Assembly (NCBI GenBank): GCA_907163375.1
Contig: CAJQUW010001764.1
Location: forward strand, 1 to 64,000
Length of the DNA: 64,000 nt
Direction of reading: 5' to 3'
Source: Prostheceraeus crozeri
Lineage: Eukaryota; Platyhelminthes; Polycladida; Euryleptidae
Shown: piece by piece, positions 45,425-56,600 of the stretch
How the letters are laid out: every line of letters starts with the position of its first letter
Numbering within the stretch: position 1 is the stretch's first letter
Translations under genes and position numbers: made by a program
Notes under the pieces: generated by a model
What the model was told of the DNA's origin: nothing
Seen by the model: only the letters and a program-made list of their open reading frames with translations
Database searches by the model: none

Positions 45425-45555
45425 CTTTGATCAACAACATTGGATTTTTTGCTTCTTTGAACATCATGATTACCATAAAATGCCAAACGTTTTTCTCTCA
45501 CTGCAGAGCGGAATTCTGATCTTGGCGTTTTCTTATCCATTTCATTATCAAATAA
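45425..45555 (-). CDS. Candidate host exon (131 bp), unrecognised
   Basis: On the minus strand an acceptor (CTTTTAACTTGCAG) precedes 45555 and a donor (CAAAG then GTAAATG) follows 45425. The exon starts in phase 0 and ends in phase 2, encoding LFDNEMDKKTPRSEFRSAVR, then EKRLAFYGNHDVQRSKKSN. Charged, protein-like composition in otherwise AT-rich DNA. No family recognised and no partner exon placed. Confidence 0.5.
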
Positions 45556-46904
45556 CTGCAAGTTAAAAGAAACCCTCATATAATTGCTGCGGAAATGGTG
45601 TATCAAATGTTGAAGATGCATCTGTTCAAAAATTGGAAACTGATAACTTTTTTTGACCTTGGATTTTCTATCCGATCAAAAATGCTGTTTCGAAAGTGAA
45701 GCAATAAGTACAAAATCGTGGTAAATCATGGAGTGGAAATGCGTGAATTTTCTAGAATGACAGTAGATAAGTGAAACATGAAGCCTTTACAAAGAATATT
45801 CCGTGTAGTGATAATTATATTCCCATGCCTTTGTTTCATCATCTCAACAGATCACATCTCGAGAACACAGCTTCATCACTCAGTCTTGTTAACCGCATAC
45901 CAACGCATGGTATTTTGATCCTTGCATCTCATATTCTCATTAAACTTCTCAAAGTTAAAAAAACTTCTCCAAATTATCTTTTAAGTATACTTACCTTACT
46001 TACCTTTAAATTTAAGCAGCAAAAAATGGGCTAATACTCCATAAAAAAACATCTTAAAATACCCCCAAATACAAATTAAATTTTTTCTAGGAAATGATAT
46101 AAATTCATTTTTCATTCTTATAATGACCGACATTGCTGGACACACAAGCACTGAGTCTTAAATGCGATTTTATGAATTTGATACAATGTCTCATCAAGAG
46201 CAAAGACGGCTTCAACAAAATTCCCGTGATTCACTTTTCGAATGTCGTGCTGATACATTTTCATTATGATTCCCAGACGGAATAGCCCTCCTCTGTCAAA
46301 TCAGAGCTGATCGGTGAAGGCACTTAAATTAGAGATTATTGGAATAATTAGTTTGAATGTGGAATATTTTCTGCGTCAAAGTTGCAATAATTGAATTAAG
46401 TATTCAGCATTCCAATTATTTCTATTATACTTCATCTCACTTTTACATACAATTATAAACATATTCTTGCTTCCTACACATAGCATGGATTAGGTATAAG
46501 TTTTATGCTTTATTTAAGGCATAATATTGACTTCGCATCAAGGAAAATACATTATGGGAATGGAGTAACCGCACATGTTGCTAAATTTCCATGAAATATA
46601 TTTGATCACCGTCATTTAACATGTATACAAACAAGTTCAATAGATCTTTTAAATTCTTTTTCTTTTAAAGCGCCTGTTGAAGTCACAACATCTGCACAAT
46701 TATGATTTCACATCACGGAATGATTGATGCTATTGCTGAAGATTCAAAATTTTCAGTTCTGAAAATAAGTATTGAAGTGGAATTACCTGTGATCAAAAAA
46801 TGAACCTTGTTTATGCTCGGAAACACATAGGGCACGGAGCCTTTCTTCCATGTGACCGAGTTGTTATTTATCTCACAATCATTCTTTTTGTGCTGAGCGT
46901 TTAG
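45556..46904. other. Non-coding stretch, nothing recognised
   Basis: AT-rich DNA between two exon candidates on opposite strands. No repeats or motifs identified. Confidence 0.4.
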
Positions 46905-47021
46905 CAAGAATGCTGAGTGTACCTATTTCAAAAGTCTTTGGTTTGACTCGACCAAGGTTTGAAACAAGGTCTCCCGGACGCACAGCGAACAATCTACCAC
47001 AAGGCCACAGCACCGGTCAAG
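46905..47021 (+). CDS. Candidate host exon (117 bp), unrecognised
   Basis: An acceptor (GAGCGTTTAG) and a donor (GGTCAAG then GTAAAA) bracket 39 codons of open sequence: RMLSVPISKVFGLTRPRFET, then RSPGRTANNLPQGHSTGQ. It is arginine/proline-rich and hydrophilic. The support is only splice consensus plus composition, so this may be chance. Confidence 0.3.
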
Positions 47022-47339
47022 GTAAAAAAATTCTTCAATTCATTGCAATCCTTTAACTGATGAAAGCGTGTCATTTTGTCATAACTTACAACTCACTCAA
47101 ATGAAACTAAAATCATGATAATCACTAGGCATTATCAGGTAGGCAATATATTTCACCGACAAGACATCTAAGATCACGCTCACACATCTAACATTAGCTT
47201 TATCAAAAAGAGATGCCTTAAATTTTCGAAGTTTGGGTGTGTGATCAAAGACTTTGGAACCAAGTGCACCACCAACTAAGGTTTCACGGGCCTATTGTAA
47301 AGCCCAAGGTCCAGCCTTGTTCGACCTAAGGATATGCAT

Positions 47340-48290
47340 GCACATAGAATTATTGAAACGTAGCATGTTTGAAATAGTGGGGTTCCGCAAGATACTGTGC
47401 TTGGACCTCTGCTTTTCCTAATATATGTAAATGATACTTTTGAATGCTCGAATCAAGCACATCTGTGAAGTTATTTGCCGATGATTCCAAATTCTATCAT
47501 TCCTGTGATGATACCAGTACTCCTGCGTTCATTAATGGTCTAATAAATTTTGAGATTTAGTGTCGCACGTGGAAACTAAATTTAGCCATTGATAAATGCT
47601 GTGGATTTTCTATAGGCAAAAGATTCTCTGAAGACGTTCCTTACTTGTTGAATGATGTTACCTTAAGATCTGTTAATTCTGTCAACGATTTGGGAATCCT
47701 CATTTCATCGGACCTTAAGTTTAGCTCTCATTGTAACAGAATTGCTAGCAAAGCCTATTCTCGCGCCTACTGCCTTCTGAAAGGTTTTACGTCACCTAAT
47801 GTCGATTTGTTGATCCACGGCTACAAATCCTCTGTTCGTCCTATTCTCGAGACAAATTTTCAAATATTTAGTCCATATTTAAAACGTGACATCGATCGAC
47901 TTGAACGTGTGCAGAGATATTTTACTCGACAAGTTTGTAAAAAAAGTGGCATTTCGCACACCGATTACGATCACCGACTAAAACTGCTGTCTATTGCTCC
48001 CCTTTGGAAGAGAAGAGCTATGTTGGACCATTGTTTCCTTTACAAAGCCTTCCACAATTTGATAGACTTTGATAAATTCTTCATTTCCGTCCCCTTTTCT
48101 CACTGTACACGTAAGTTTTACCAACAATCCGCTTCAACTAGTTCCCCGTATTTTCCCAAAAAGTAATTATTTGAGCAATTTTTTCGTGTTTGCAAGGTTT
48201 GGAACAAATTGCCTTTGTCGTGTGTTTTGGTTCCGTCAATTTTTGCATTAAAAATGTTTAAAGAATGAGCTTTAATTGTGTTACTGTGAC
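47340..48290 (+). pseudogene. LINE 3' half (CR1/jockey-like)
   Basis: Starts near the palm with GVPQDTVLGPLLFLIYVND (about 47390-47440), a degraded active-site region, then a clean frame 47645-48166 with VNSVNDLGILISSDLKFSSH, SYKSSVRPILETNFQIFSPY-like wording, and LERVQRYFTRQVCKKSGI. A stop at 48164 ends the frame; LSNFFVFARFGTNCL-like residues continue in another phase. A short AT-rich 3' end follows by ~48390. The N-terminal endonuclease is absent. Confidence 0.75.
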
Positions 48291-48651
48291 GAGAGAAATC
48301 ATTTTTGCGCTCGTCTGTAAGAGCTACCGCCGGTGGCCATGACTTGATTTTCTGTAAATTACTTTGCAGAATAAATTTATCTTAAATCACTATAACCATC
48401 TAAGCGCTTTTCTTTTTTTTGGTCACATTGCATGATAGCATAATCGCGCGATCATGGATTCCACATTCGATTAATCGTGCACAGTATGCGAAATATGATG
48501 AACGCATGTGAAAGGTGGCAAATTAAAAAAATTGATTGAAATCCAAGAAGTCAATTAACTTTTACCTTAGTTCTCACTTGTTGTAAGACGAAATGTGGTA
48601 AAAATAACAAGAAATTTCTGCCGTAAGAAAGAATATCCAACGATCACTGAT

Positions 48652-48662
48652 CAGTGACTAAT
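48652..48662. repeat. Target duplication of the second Penelope-like element, left copy
   Basis: CAGTGACTAAT here is repeated exactly at 50945-50955, immediately outside the other end of the element. Confidence 0.8.
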
Positions 48663-48748
48663 AAAATAATTAGAAAATCCAGGAATAGGCCAAGTGTTTA
48701 TATTGATAGAAAATATAAAAAATGTATGAATTAGAAAAATTATTACAA

Positions 48749-48795
48749 ACTCCGATACGTATTTCATTGACCACCGGTCAATATCATCAGGGAGT
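48749..48795 (-). ncRNA. Minimal hammerhead ribozyme in the Penelope-like element
   Basis: On the minus strand the order is ACTCC, the core CTGATGA, stem II ATTGACC/GGTCAAT with a GGT loop, the core GAAA, a palindromic stem III (ATACGTAT), the cleavage-site C, and GGAGT pairing with ACTCC as stem I. All invariant hammerhead core bases are present; one extra U lies before stem II. A near-loopless palindromic stem III is the form described for hammerheads of Penelope-like elements, thought to work best as dimers. It lies just upstream of the inverted terminal repeat. Confidence 0.8.
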
Positions 48796-48881
48796 ATAAA
48801 AAGGATGATGTCTTCATAGTTCCACAGTTTAAACTTCGTACAAATTTCAAAAAGATATCGAGAAGGGCCTACAGATTGTAT

Positions 48882-50818
48882 TTAGCAAAATAAGAAATTT
48901 CTGTAGTCTTCCATCTCAGCCCGGCTGTTTAACTTTGGTTTAAACTCATCTATATAAACAGCTTTACGGAGTCTGAGATTTGTACTATCATTGTCCCGGC
49001 CAATGATATCAACTTTGATATTGCGTGTGTTATTATCGCATTGTTGAAGGTGTCTATGTACAGACGAGCGATTGATGGTGACGTGCTCTTTAATCCGTAT
49101 ATGCAGTGGTCTTATTGAGCTTCCAATGTAAAATTTTTGACATTTCATGCATGTGATTTTATATATGATATTCTTTTGGAAGCATAATCTTTTGTCATGT
49201 ATGAGACACTGGGTTAATGTGCAGTTTTTATCAGTTTTGCGTTTGTTGTTTATCACACTTCTTAATGTTTGATTGCGGCGAACTAGAGTAATGTTTATCT
49301 TTTCTTTTCTGAAGATTCGTTTGATATCACGATCTATCTTATCAGAAATGAAGGGTAATCGAAGGAACATGCGATTATCAATCTTCTTCTTCTTGTTTTG
49401 TATGTGTAAGTGGTTATTTCTTTTTGTAGATCGGATGAAATCATGAGGATAGTCATTCAATGCAAGAACATCATCGAATTCTCGTTCGTTTGTTACACGA
49501 TCTTTTATTGTTGTACATCGTTGATTCATTCTTTTCCTTTCATTTCGCATAATATTACGTTTTGAAGATGTTGGAAGATGGGAATTGAAATTGATAAAAA
49601 TGTTCTTTTTGGCACTTTTTTTATAGAATTTGAAAGTCTTCTCATTAGTTTCACTTATATGCACTGTAAAATCCAGTAAACTAAGACTGTTTTCATTTGA
49701 AGGTAATTCAATTTCAAATTTAATTGAAGGATGTTGTGAATTCAGAACGTTCAGGAATTGTAGAGCTTGTGATTCATCTTCAAATAAAGAAAAGCAGTCA
49801 TCAACATAGCGTTTGAATAATGGTGCGTGGTTCAATGTCTGGAGAGCACTTTGTTCAGTGCCATTCATAAAGATAATGGCTAAGATGCTGGATAGCGATG
49901 ATCCCATCGGAAGGCCTCTATCTTGCTTAAAGATGCGGTCCATAAATTGAAGATAAGTATTATTCAAGATAACTTGCAAAAGAGTTTGTAATTGGCAAAT
50001 AGAGATCCCTCTGAGAAATGGAATATTATTCACTTGTAAGAAATTAATCGTAGCCATTATCGCGTCTTCCATTGGGATTGACGTGTACATAGCTGATACA
50101 TCATAGCTGCATGGAAAGTTTGTCATGCTTTCGTGATCTTTTATTGCTTTTATTAGCTCAAAGCTATCTTTCAAATGAGCAGGTATCAATTCCAGTAGAG
50201 GAGTCAAGAGTGTTGATAAAAGCCATTAAAGTTTCTTGGTAGGGCCATTACAGTTAGATACAATGGGTCTCACTTTCAACTCGTTTCCTTGTTTGTGTGT
50301 TTTGATAAGCTGATAGTATTGTGGAATATCAGAGTTATTGGTTTTGAAACTTTGCAAAATATAGCTTGGTAGATTATTTTCTTGTGCAACTGAATTCCAT
50401 GTATTGTTAAGTCTTTTCTCAATAGTTTTTGGAGAAATGTGTGATATTGGGCTGCATGTTGTCGTATCAGAAAGGTGCTTGAAGGCGGCGTTTGTGTAGT
50501 CACATTCGCTTACCACGCAGAATTCTCCCCCTTTATCACTAGGAAGAATAGATAACTTTTCGTTTTACTTTTCTGCTTCGGTGAGATTTGAATGCTTCTT
50601 CTGATACGGTACCTGTTCAATAACTCGCTTTACGCCATGATAAACTCTTTGTAATTGCGCTTCAATTTCATTATTTCGGGTGCTTGGCATGGATAACTTT
50701 GTGTGCCAGGGATATTTTGGTATTGTTCGTGTTCTATCAATTTCAATTTCTTCTTCTTCATCCTTCTGTAGTAGATTCTTCCATCGCCATTGATGTGCAA
50801 ATCTTGAGAAGTTGACAT
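48882..50818 (-). pseudogene. Penelope-like RT with GIY-YIG nuclease (second element)
   Basis: Read downward: an N-terminal region (50818-50530, ending with the DKGGEFCV palm-adjacent motif in a broken frame), ISPKTIEKRLNNTWNSVAQE and YYQLIKTHKQGNELKVRPIV (50516-50226), then a 441-residue frame with YDVSAMYTSIP, RGLPMGSSLSSILAIIFMNG, FKRYVDDCFSLF (about 49815), LLDFTVHI, a basic linker, and GIY-YIG as IIYKITCMKCQKFYIGSSIR. The cysteine-rich linker before GIY-YIG (TQCLIHDKRLC, then CMKC) fits EN-positive Penelope lineages such as Neptune/Poseidon. About two frame breaks (near 50530 and 50220) disable it. It is clearly a different lineage from the copy at 1466-2898. Confidence 0.88.
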
Positions 50819-50955
50819 TGAAGTCTATTAATGTGTTATAATAATTTTTCTAATTTATACATTTTTTATATTTTCTATCAATATAAACACTTGGCCTATT
50901 CCTAGATTTTCTAATTATTTTATAATGCACGGTCAAGGCATTTTCAGTGACTAAT

Positions 50956-52281
50956 CACATAGTACATAACATGTGATTATCATTACAATATAAATAATGC
51001 TTTTCTAAGATCACAACCAAAAATTGTGGTGTCATAACACAATATTAATTTCACTAGCAGAACATACTTCTTTAACGAATTTCAAAGACACCAAATTGTT
51101 CATATATTCTATTCAAATTTTTCTGGGTATCATCGATTAAGAAACGTATTTCGTAGATGTTCTCACAGTATAGAAAATATTAGAGATGATGTACGTGTAC
51201 ATTTCATTTAACAAAAAAGCAGATTTTCTGTGGTATTTTCTATTTGTAAAAAATATGTAAAAACATGCGAATGATAAACATCACCCAACAATCAATGGCT
51301 TATCTTTACAGTCGAAGGTTTTCACTTTCAAATTGTATAACATTGCATCGGACTATGGCTTCACTATATTGCCTAACATCACAAAAATAGAAGACATGGA
51401 AAATTAACAAAGTTGAAATCCTACACCTACATCGACCTAATGTTGCCTTTTGCATGTATTTTAATTATCATAGCTTCTTTTACCAAAACTGCTTTTGAAA
51501 CAATATAATTTAAAGTGAAAATACTGTCCATCAATTCTACACGCGACTTCAAAATGCAAAATACATTAGACATGCTAGCTAACATGCCATGATGCATCAT
51601 ATAGTTAAATGCAAACAGTGTTTTTCTCATCCAAAATCTGATCAATCATTTTTTGCTGTGTGGAATATGATAAAGGTTCAATCAAAACTGGAGAAAGCAT
51701 ACGATCTAGAATAGGTCTTTATTATCAATGACAATAACGATGACCGGTAAACCAATAGTCGTAAATCGGTTTAAGATGCTTGTTCTAAAATTTATAGTCC
51801 TTTTATCAAAATTTGAGGCAAAACCAAAATTTCTAAAAAGTGCCGACGCCTGGAGTGCCGATTCTTCAATACTCATTCACAAAGCGATTAAAGATTCAAT
51901 CTAAATTATAACTTCACAGTGCTGACTGATTCTGAGCCAGAGCTCCACTAATCGATAAATTCAACCGTGCATTACTGATTATCTTGTCATTCATAATAGT
52001 ATTCTGATCATCAAGTGCTCCTCTTGAAGAAGCTCGCAATGCAACACATTATGTTCTAAAATGACAACGGTAAATTGTTGCCTTTTTCTATCATGTATGT
52101 AGAAAAAGCCGTTGTCAGAAACATGTTAATCTACAAAATAAAGAGCATGCATTCATGCGTTGTATACTTTGTTTGCAAAATTCATTATAAAATTTCCCAA
52201 TAAGTTCTTATAATTCCAAGAATATTGTCACCTGACGTCATTATCAATGCTCCTAAAGCAGTTAAATACTATGGAGAATTA
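50956..52281. other. Non-coding stretch, one hairpin
   Basis: AT-rich. The only structure seen is a two-part inverted repeat at 52062-52117 (TGACAACGG and CTTTTTCTA against TAGAAAAAG and CCGTTGTCA), perhaps a small MITE or cruciform. Confidence 0.45.
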
Positions 52282-53136
52282 TCAGTCCCTTCCATACGGA
52301 CGGCAGTTTAGGCGACTATACACATTTTTAACATTAGAAGAGAAAATCATTCCCTTTTCGTCTTCATCTAGGAACGACAAGCAGTTGCTCGTGGATTTTA
52401 TGGAATCCTCCAGACTTGAGCAACTGGAATTACAAATTGGCCAATCTGAGCCAAACAGGCAACGGTTTGCTCCAAATGCTCCTACAATACTCTCAACAAA
52501 AGGTTGGATAGCTTCTTCGCGATCTTTGGTAGCAACATTCGAGAAAAGGCTGCTTAGCTTGCAATAAACGTTGGGGTATAAAGCGAGGTACTTTAAATCA
52601 TTGATCCATTCAGTTGATTCCTTCCCGTAAGTTGCTGGTCTACCGCAATGATTTAATACAAGCTTAAGACTAGGAATCTGATAAGCCAAATGCATCACAG
52701 ATTTTAGATAATACGGCTGAACAGTTACATCAAAAGGAAGCTCTCTTTCGGCGAGTGATTTAAGTCCATTAAGCACATCTTTACGAAATATCCAGTCGGG
52801 TGATTCTCGAATTAAACGATGTGAAATGCCAATCAGAAACTCATCATCCTTCATATGAAAAAGTAAAGAGCGCACATCGGGATCAGTCAAATCCACCCAA
52901 CCAACATAACCCGCGAGAAAGTAATACTCTTCGGCAAATGATGAAACTATGAGGTTTTCTTCTACGCTATGAGATACTTGCATATGAATAGCATGTTTCA
53001 CACGGGACCTTGAAATTGATAACAGATAATCGTCGAAAGAAAATGTTTTATACAGACTAGATCCCTGCACAGGCCATTCGGCATAAATTTCTCGACCGAT
53101 ATCCCAGGTGCTAAAACAACTGTCTATCACCTTCAT
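52282..53136 (-). CDS. Amidohydrolase-2 family (COG3618-type) TIM-barrel protein lacking the HxH motif
   Basis: 284 residues, the usual length for these metal-dependent lactonase/decarboxylase-like hydrolases. Family landmarks: MKVIDSCFSTWDIGREIYAEW at the start, GYVGWVDLTDPDV, GISHRLIRESPDWIF, FDVTVQPYYL, LKLVLNHCGRP, NVYCKLSSL and RCLFGSDWPICN, ending NVKNVYSRL. Members normally begin IDAHxHxWD; here both histidines are replaced (DSCFSTWD), while the later histidines and the SDWP aspartate remain. The frame is intact, so it may be a pseudoenzyme or use metal differently. An acceptor (CTACGTTTCAG) precedes the ATG by three bases, so a 5' exon is likely. Probable cytosolic host gene. Confidence 0.85.
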   Translation of the reverse strand: MKVIDSCFSTWDIGREIYAEWPVQGSSLYKTFSFDDYLLSISRSRVKHAIHMQVSHSVEENLIVSSFAEEYYFLAGYVGWVDLTDPDVRSLLFHMKDDEFLIGISHRLIRESPDWIFRKDVLNGLKSLAERELPFDVTVQPYYLKSVMHLAYQIPSLKLVLNHCGRPATYGKESTEWINDLKYLALYPNVYCKLSSLFSNVATKDREEAIQPFVESIVGAFGANRCLFGSDWPICNSSCSSLEDSIKSTSNCLSFLDEDEKGMIFSSNVKNVYSRLNCRPYGRD

Positions 53137-53139
53137 AGC

Positions 53140-54020
53140 CTGAAACGTAGAGCAGAGTTACATTCAATGTGAAATTGAATATGATTTATTTATATATGTA
53201 TTTTGACGTAGAACCAAGTATAGAGCTTAGAAGTAGCTATGTAATACGTGACTGAGTGAAAATGACCACAGACAAGGTGGTTTCTAAAAGTAAAAAATTA
53301 GTCAATAATTATCTTGAAAATTGTTTGTTCCTGCTGGAAAAGTACGAAACAATGCAAATTAGCTATGTCTTTTGCATTTTAATACAGCCTACAGGGTGCT
53401 TCACAACTGATATTGTGCATTTTCACATCGGGTAAAATCAATATACAGTGATAAATGCAGCATTGAAGACTCGTAGGATTTTAGTTCATTTCTTTCCAGT
53501 GCAGTATTACTTCACTACCAATACATCATGATCTCTATGAATATACGAGCAGAATAATAATTTGAAATTCATTCATATAGAGGAACGCATGCTGCTTCAC
53601 CTTATATTATGTGCTGTAGATAAAATGGAGTATCAATCTAGGATTGCCAGAATTGTCAATTGTATATCAGTTATTGAAATTGTAGCCATTAGTGCCAACA
53701 CGCATGATCAGTTCACAAGGTATCCGGTTCTCAAAGCTTTTCATTACAAAAAATCTATGACCATAGATGTCCGTGTATTCGGATAATTTCTTATTGCATA
53801 TCATGGAAATCTGCTACGACTTCTAACATCGAATTCCACGCATTTCAGTCGTCCAGAAACAGGATTTGGTCACCCATGGGCCGGGACTGAACATTCGATG
53901 TAATAAAAAATTCATTATTTTGCTGAAAGTTTTAAGAAATTGCTGCATAAAATGGATATGCAGGGAAGCCAGAATACCAATGTGTGAATTACAAGATCAA
54001 GCAAAAATAAGTCAATGGCT
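53140..54020. other. Intron or upstream DNA of the amidohydrolase, nothing recognised
   Basis: AT-rich. The acceptor of the amidohydrolase exon lies at its left edge. No upstream exon could be supported. Confidence 0.4.
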
Positions 54021-55058
54021 GTATTATGGTTGCACATGCTATTGATAGAACACGCAATTATTCAACATATTGGAAATGCAGTCGCACTGAAATTTGCAAA
54101 ATGCGCATAATCATGAATAGAACATATGACCAATTAGTCAGAGGTCCTACAACAGGTTTGCACGAAGCCTCAGAAATTGAAAGACGAGCAATACCCATTG
54201 AAGTAAAAGAGATGACACAAAATAAGAAATCTGACAAACCATCCAAAATTGCTCTCGAAGTTTTAATTGAAAATTCCGAACAAGCCTGACCTTTTACCAA
54301 CTGTGAAAAACGCGAAGTTAACAGCTAGACGGATCCAAAAAGAAGCAGGCTGATCGAACCCACTGACATCCATGACTCGATTTTTGAAGATATAACATTA
54401 ATCAGTGGAGGTCAATTTTGTCTGAATGACGATCGCAATGAAGGAAATCGGGTAATTATCTTTAAGAAGAAAGATAGTATTGCAAGACTTACGGTATGTG
54501 ATTTTCGGATGATGGATGCAACATTCGGGATCGTTCTATACATTTTTCATCAACTGCTAAACATAATGGGAAAACGGTGTGGGAAGTGGCTTCCCTTTGT
54601 CTGTGTAATGATGCCTGGGAATGGTGAAGAAAATTAAAGAGTATGGGAAAAATCCTGAGTAATGCCCCAGATATAGATGCTCCGCCAAACAATGTGATGT
54701 GGATTTGGAAAAGAAATCAATCATTTTTTTGTCTTATTTTCCACAAGGAAATCTGCAGTCCCGCCTTTTCCATTTAGGGCAAGCATTTTTCAGAAATTTG
54801 AAAACCTATGTCTTTTCAATACATATAATGAAAATCTAGAATTCAAAAATTTTGTAAGAATGCTAATAGCGATGGCGTTTTTTGCCGAATGCGTTGTTGA
54901 AGGGCTTTTGCAGGTGTCTAAATCATTGGAAGAGGCTACAGAGCTCGTGCAGTATTTTGACAGGACATTTGCTAGTGGTACGGCTATCTGATCTTCCGGA
55001 GAACAAGCAATAAGAGTGAAGCCGGAATTCGCCATTAAAAAATTGAAGGTGTATGATG
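54020..55058 (+). pseudogene. MULE transposase with FLYWCH finger, left part
   Basis: The frame 54026-54289 has a FLYWCH-type finger (YSTYWKCSRTEICKMRIIMN, then H) and the usual EIERRAIPIEVKEMTQNKKS and LIENSEQA linker. Further frames give MMDATFGIVLYIFHQLLNIM with the first catalytic aspartate (54510-54570), GKWLPFVCVMM, then FQKFENLCLFNTYNENLEFK and IAMAFFAECVVEGLLQVSKS. Several frame changes and stops. The part is interrupted at 55059 by a hAT MITE and continues at 56463. Confidence 0.75.
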
Positions 55059-56462
55059 TAGGGGTGCACCGGATTTGGCATTTTTTGCAAATCCGGCCTT
55101 TCTAGCATCTGTAATGGCATTACACCGATTATTGTTCTTAGCTATTTTAGTAAATTTCATTTACATTTTCTTATTTCTTACAACTAATTTTTGTTTTCAT
55201 TAATTTATTCGTTTTTCCATTTTGTACATGCATGTTCTTCGGGATTCTTTAAGAGTTTGCCCGCCTGCAAAACTCTTAGTTTTGTTTTAGGGTTAGGTGG
55301 TTATAGGGTTAGGGCCAGGGTTGATGGTCAGGTTGGTTTGGTTTGATCTCCAACCAACGTTGTCTTCAACCCAACCCTACCTAGCCCTAATTTATAATGA
55401 ATTTATAATACAATGTAGCTCGTTAATGAATACAATGTACATGTAGCTCGTTAATGATTGGCGGAAAAATACTTTTCATGTTTTCAGATATTACCTTACT
55501 GGCGGGCAGACACTTTTAGATCTTTTCTCTTAAATATATTTCGTTAAGAGAAAATTGTACCGGTAATACATACATGTACAATGACTGTTTTCATGTGCAT
55601 TGTGTATTCTACACGTACTGTATATGTGTAGACTAGGATGGAAACGCTTGCTATCAAAATTTAGCATCCTTCTAGTGACTAACCACACATAGTTTTTTTA
55701 TCAAATGGTATTTTAAAAGCATTATCATCTACAAGTACAATTACAACCACTTCTACTGTTACATGTATAATCGAAAGTAAACAACCAAGCTGATAAACAA
55801 GCTCTTGAAGTTAGAACATCAAGAGTCATTGCTTCACTTTATTGAACAATATTATTTGTAAATCAAAATATGATTGATAGGCTATCAAGAAAAATTACAA
55901 CATGATTGATCATCTGTTAAGTCTGAAACTATAACAAAGGAAGTCAGTTTTGTTTTGAAACATATGAAGTCTAAAGCTGTAACAAATACTTTGTTATAAA
56001 ATCGCAAAAATATTTTTCGTTAAAAATATATGAAGTGGGTAGGACTAGAGTGAAAATACAAAGGGACAAACGTACACATATACATGTACAATAAACTACA
56101 AAATGTTTGAAGTTGTAACAAAGGAATTCAGTTTCGTTTTGAAATGAACGAGCTCTGCTGTGTACCCACTATAATTAAGTTAGGGTTTGAGGTTAGAGCT
56201 GACCAACCTAACCACAACCCTGACACTGACTCCAACCATAACTTTGAACCAAAACCCCAAAACAAATTAATGTAATATCTTAAATGGTGGGCACTTTCTT
56301 TTTTGGTGGTCAGGATCCCTTAAGCTCGTAATACACACAGTAGGTTTCAGGGACAGCTAATATATATGTTCCTTACAAATCGTCACGTAAATTCGCTTAA
56401 TCTTCAAATCCGGCAAATCCGGTTCCGACCGGATTCAAAAATCCAAATCCGGTGCACCCCTA
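55059..56462. mobile_element. 1.4-kb hAT MITE inserted in the MULE
   Basis: Perfect 20-bp inverted ends TAGGGGTGCACCGGATTTGG and complement, with an exact 8-bp duplication GTATGATG at 55051-55058 and 56463-56470. The ends are followed by CCGGATTTG/CAAATCCGG subterminal repeats. The interior is AT-rich with short GGGTTAGG-like runs and no transposase. Fresh-looking ends in a decayed host make it the younger element. Confidence 0.95.
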
Positions 56463-56600
56463 GTATGATGGTATCAACAAAAATGGACACGACAAATAAT
56501 CTCACAGAAGGCTATCACCAGGCTATGAATATCTTAGCAGGTATAAGCCACCCGGGCATTTATGAACTAACAGCTCTCCTGATGAATAAATAGATAATAA
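56463..56600 (+). pseudogene. MULE transposase, right part
   Basis: After the duplicated GTATGATG the MULE resumes with MDTTNNLTEGYHQAMNILAG, the TNNxxEGxH motif carrying the last acidic catalytic residue region, then HPGIYELTALLMNK and a stop at 56591. The 3' end of the MULE was not located. Confidence 0.75.

Larger units (their letters stand above)
48663..50944 (-). mobile_element. Penelope-like element with inverted ends, hammerhead and 11-bp target duplication
   Basis: The element is 2282 bp and read on the minus strand. About 85-90 bp at the left end (48663-48750, containing AATAGGCCAAGTGTTTATAT) recur inverted at 50835-50925 with few differences. Exact 11-bp duplications flank it. It contains the RT-nuclease region (50818-48882) and a hammerhead ribozyme next to its 3' end. 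Inverted terminal copies are a known Penelope arrangement. Confidence 0.9.
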
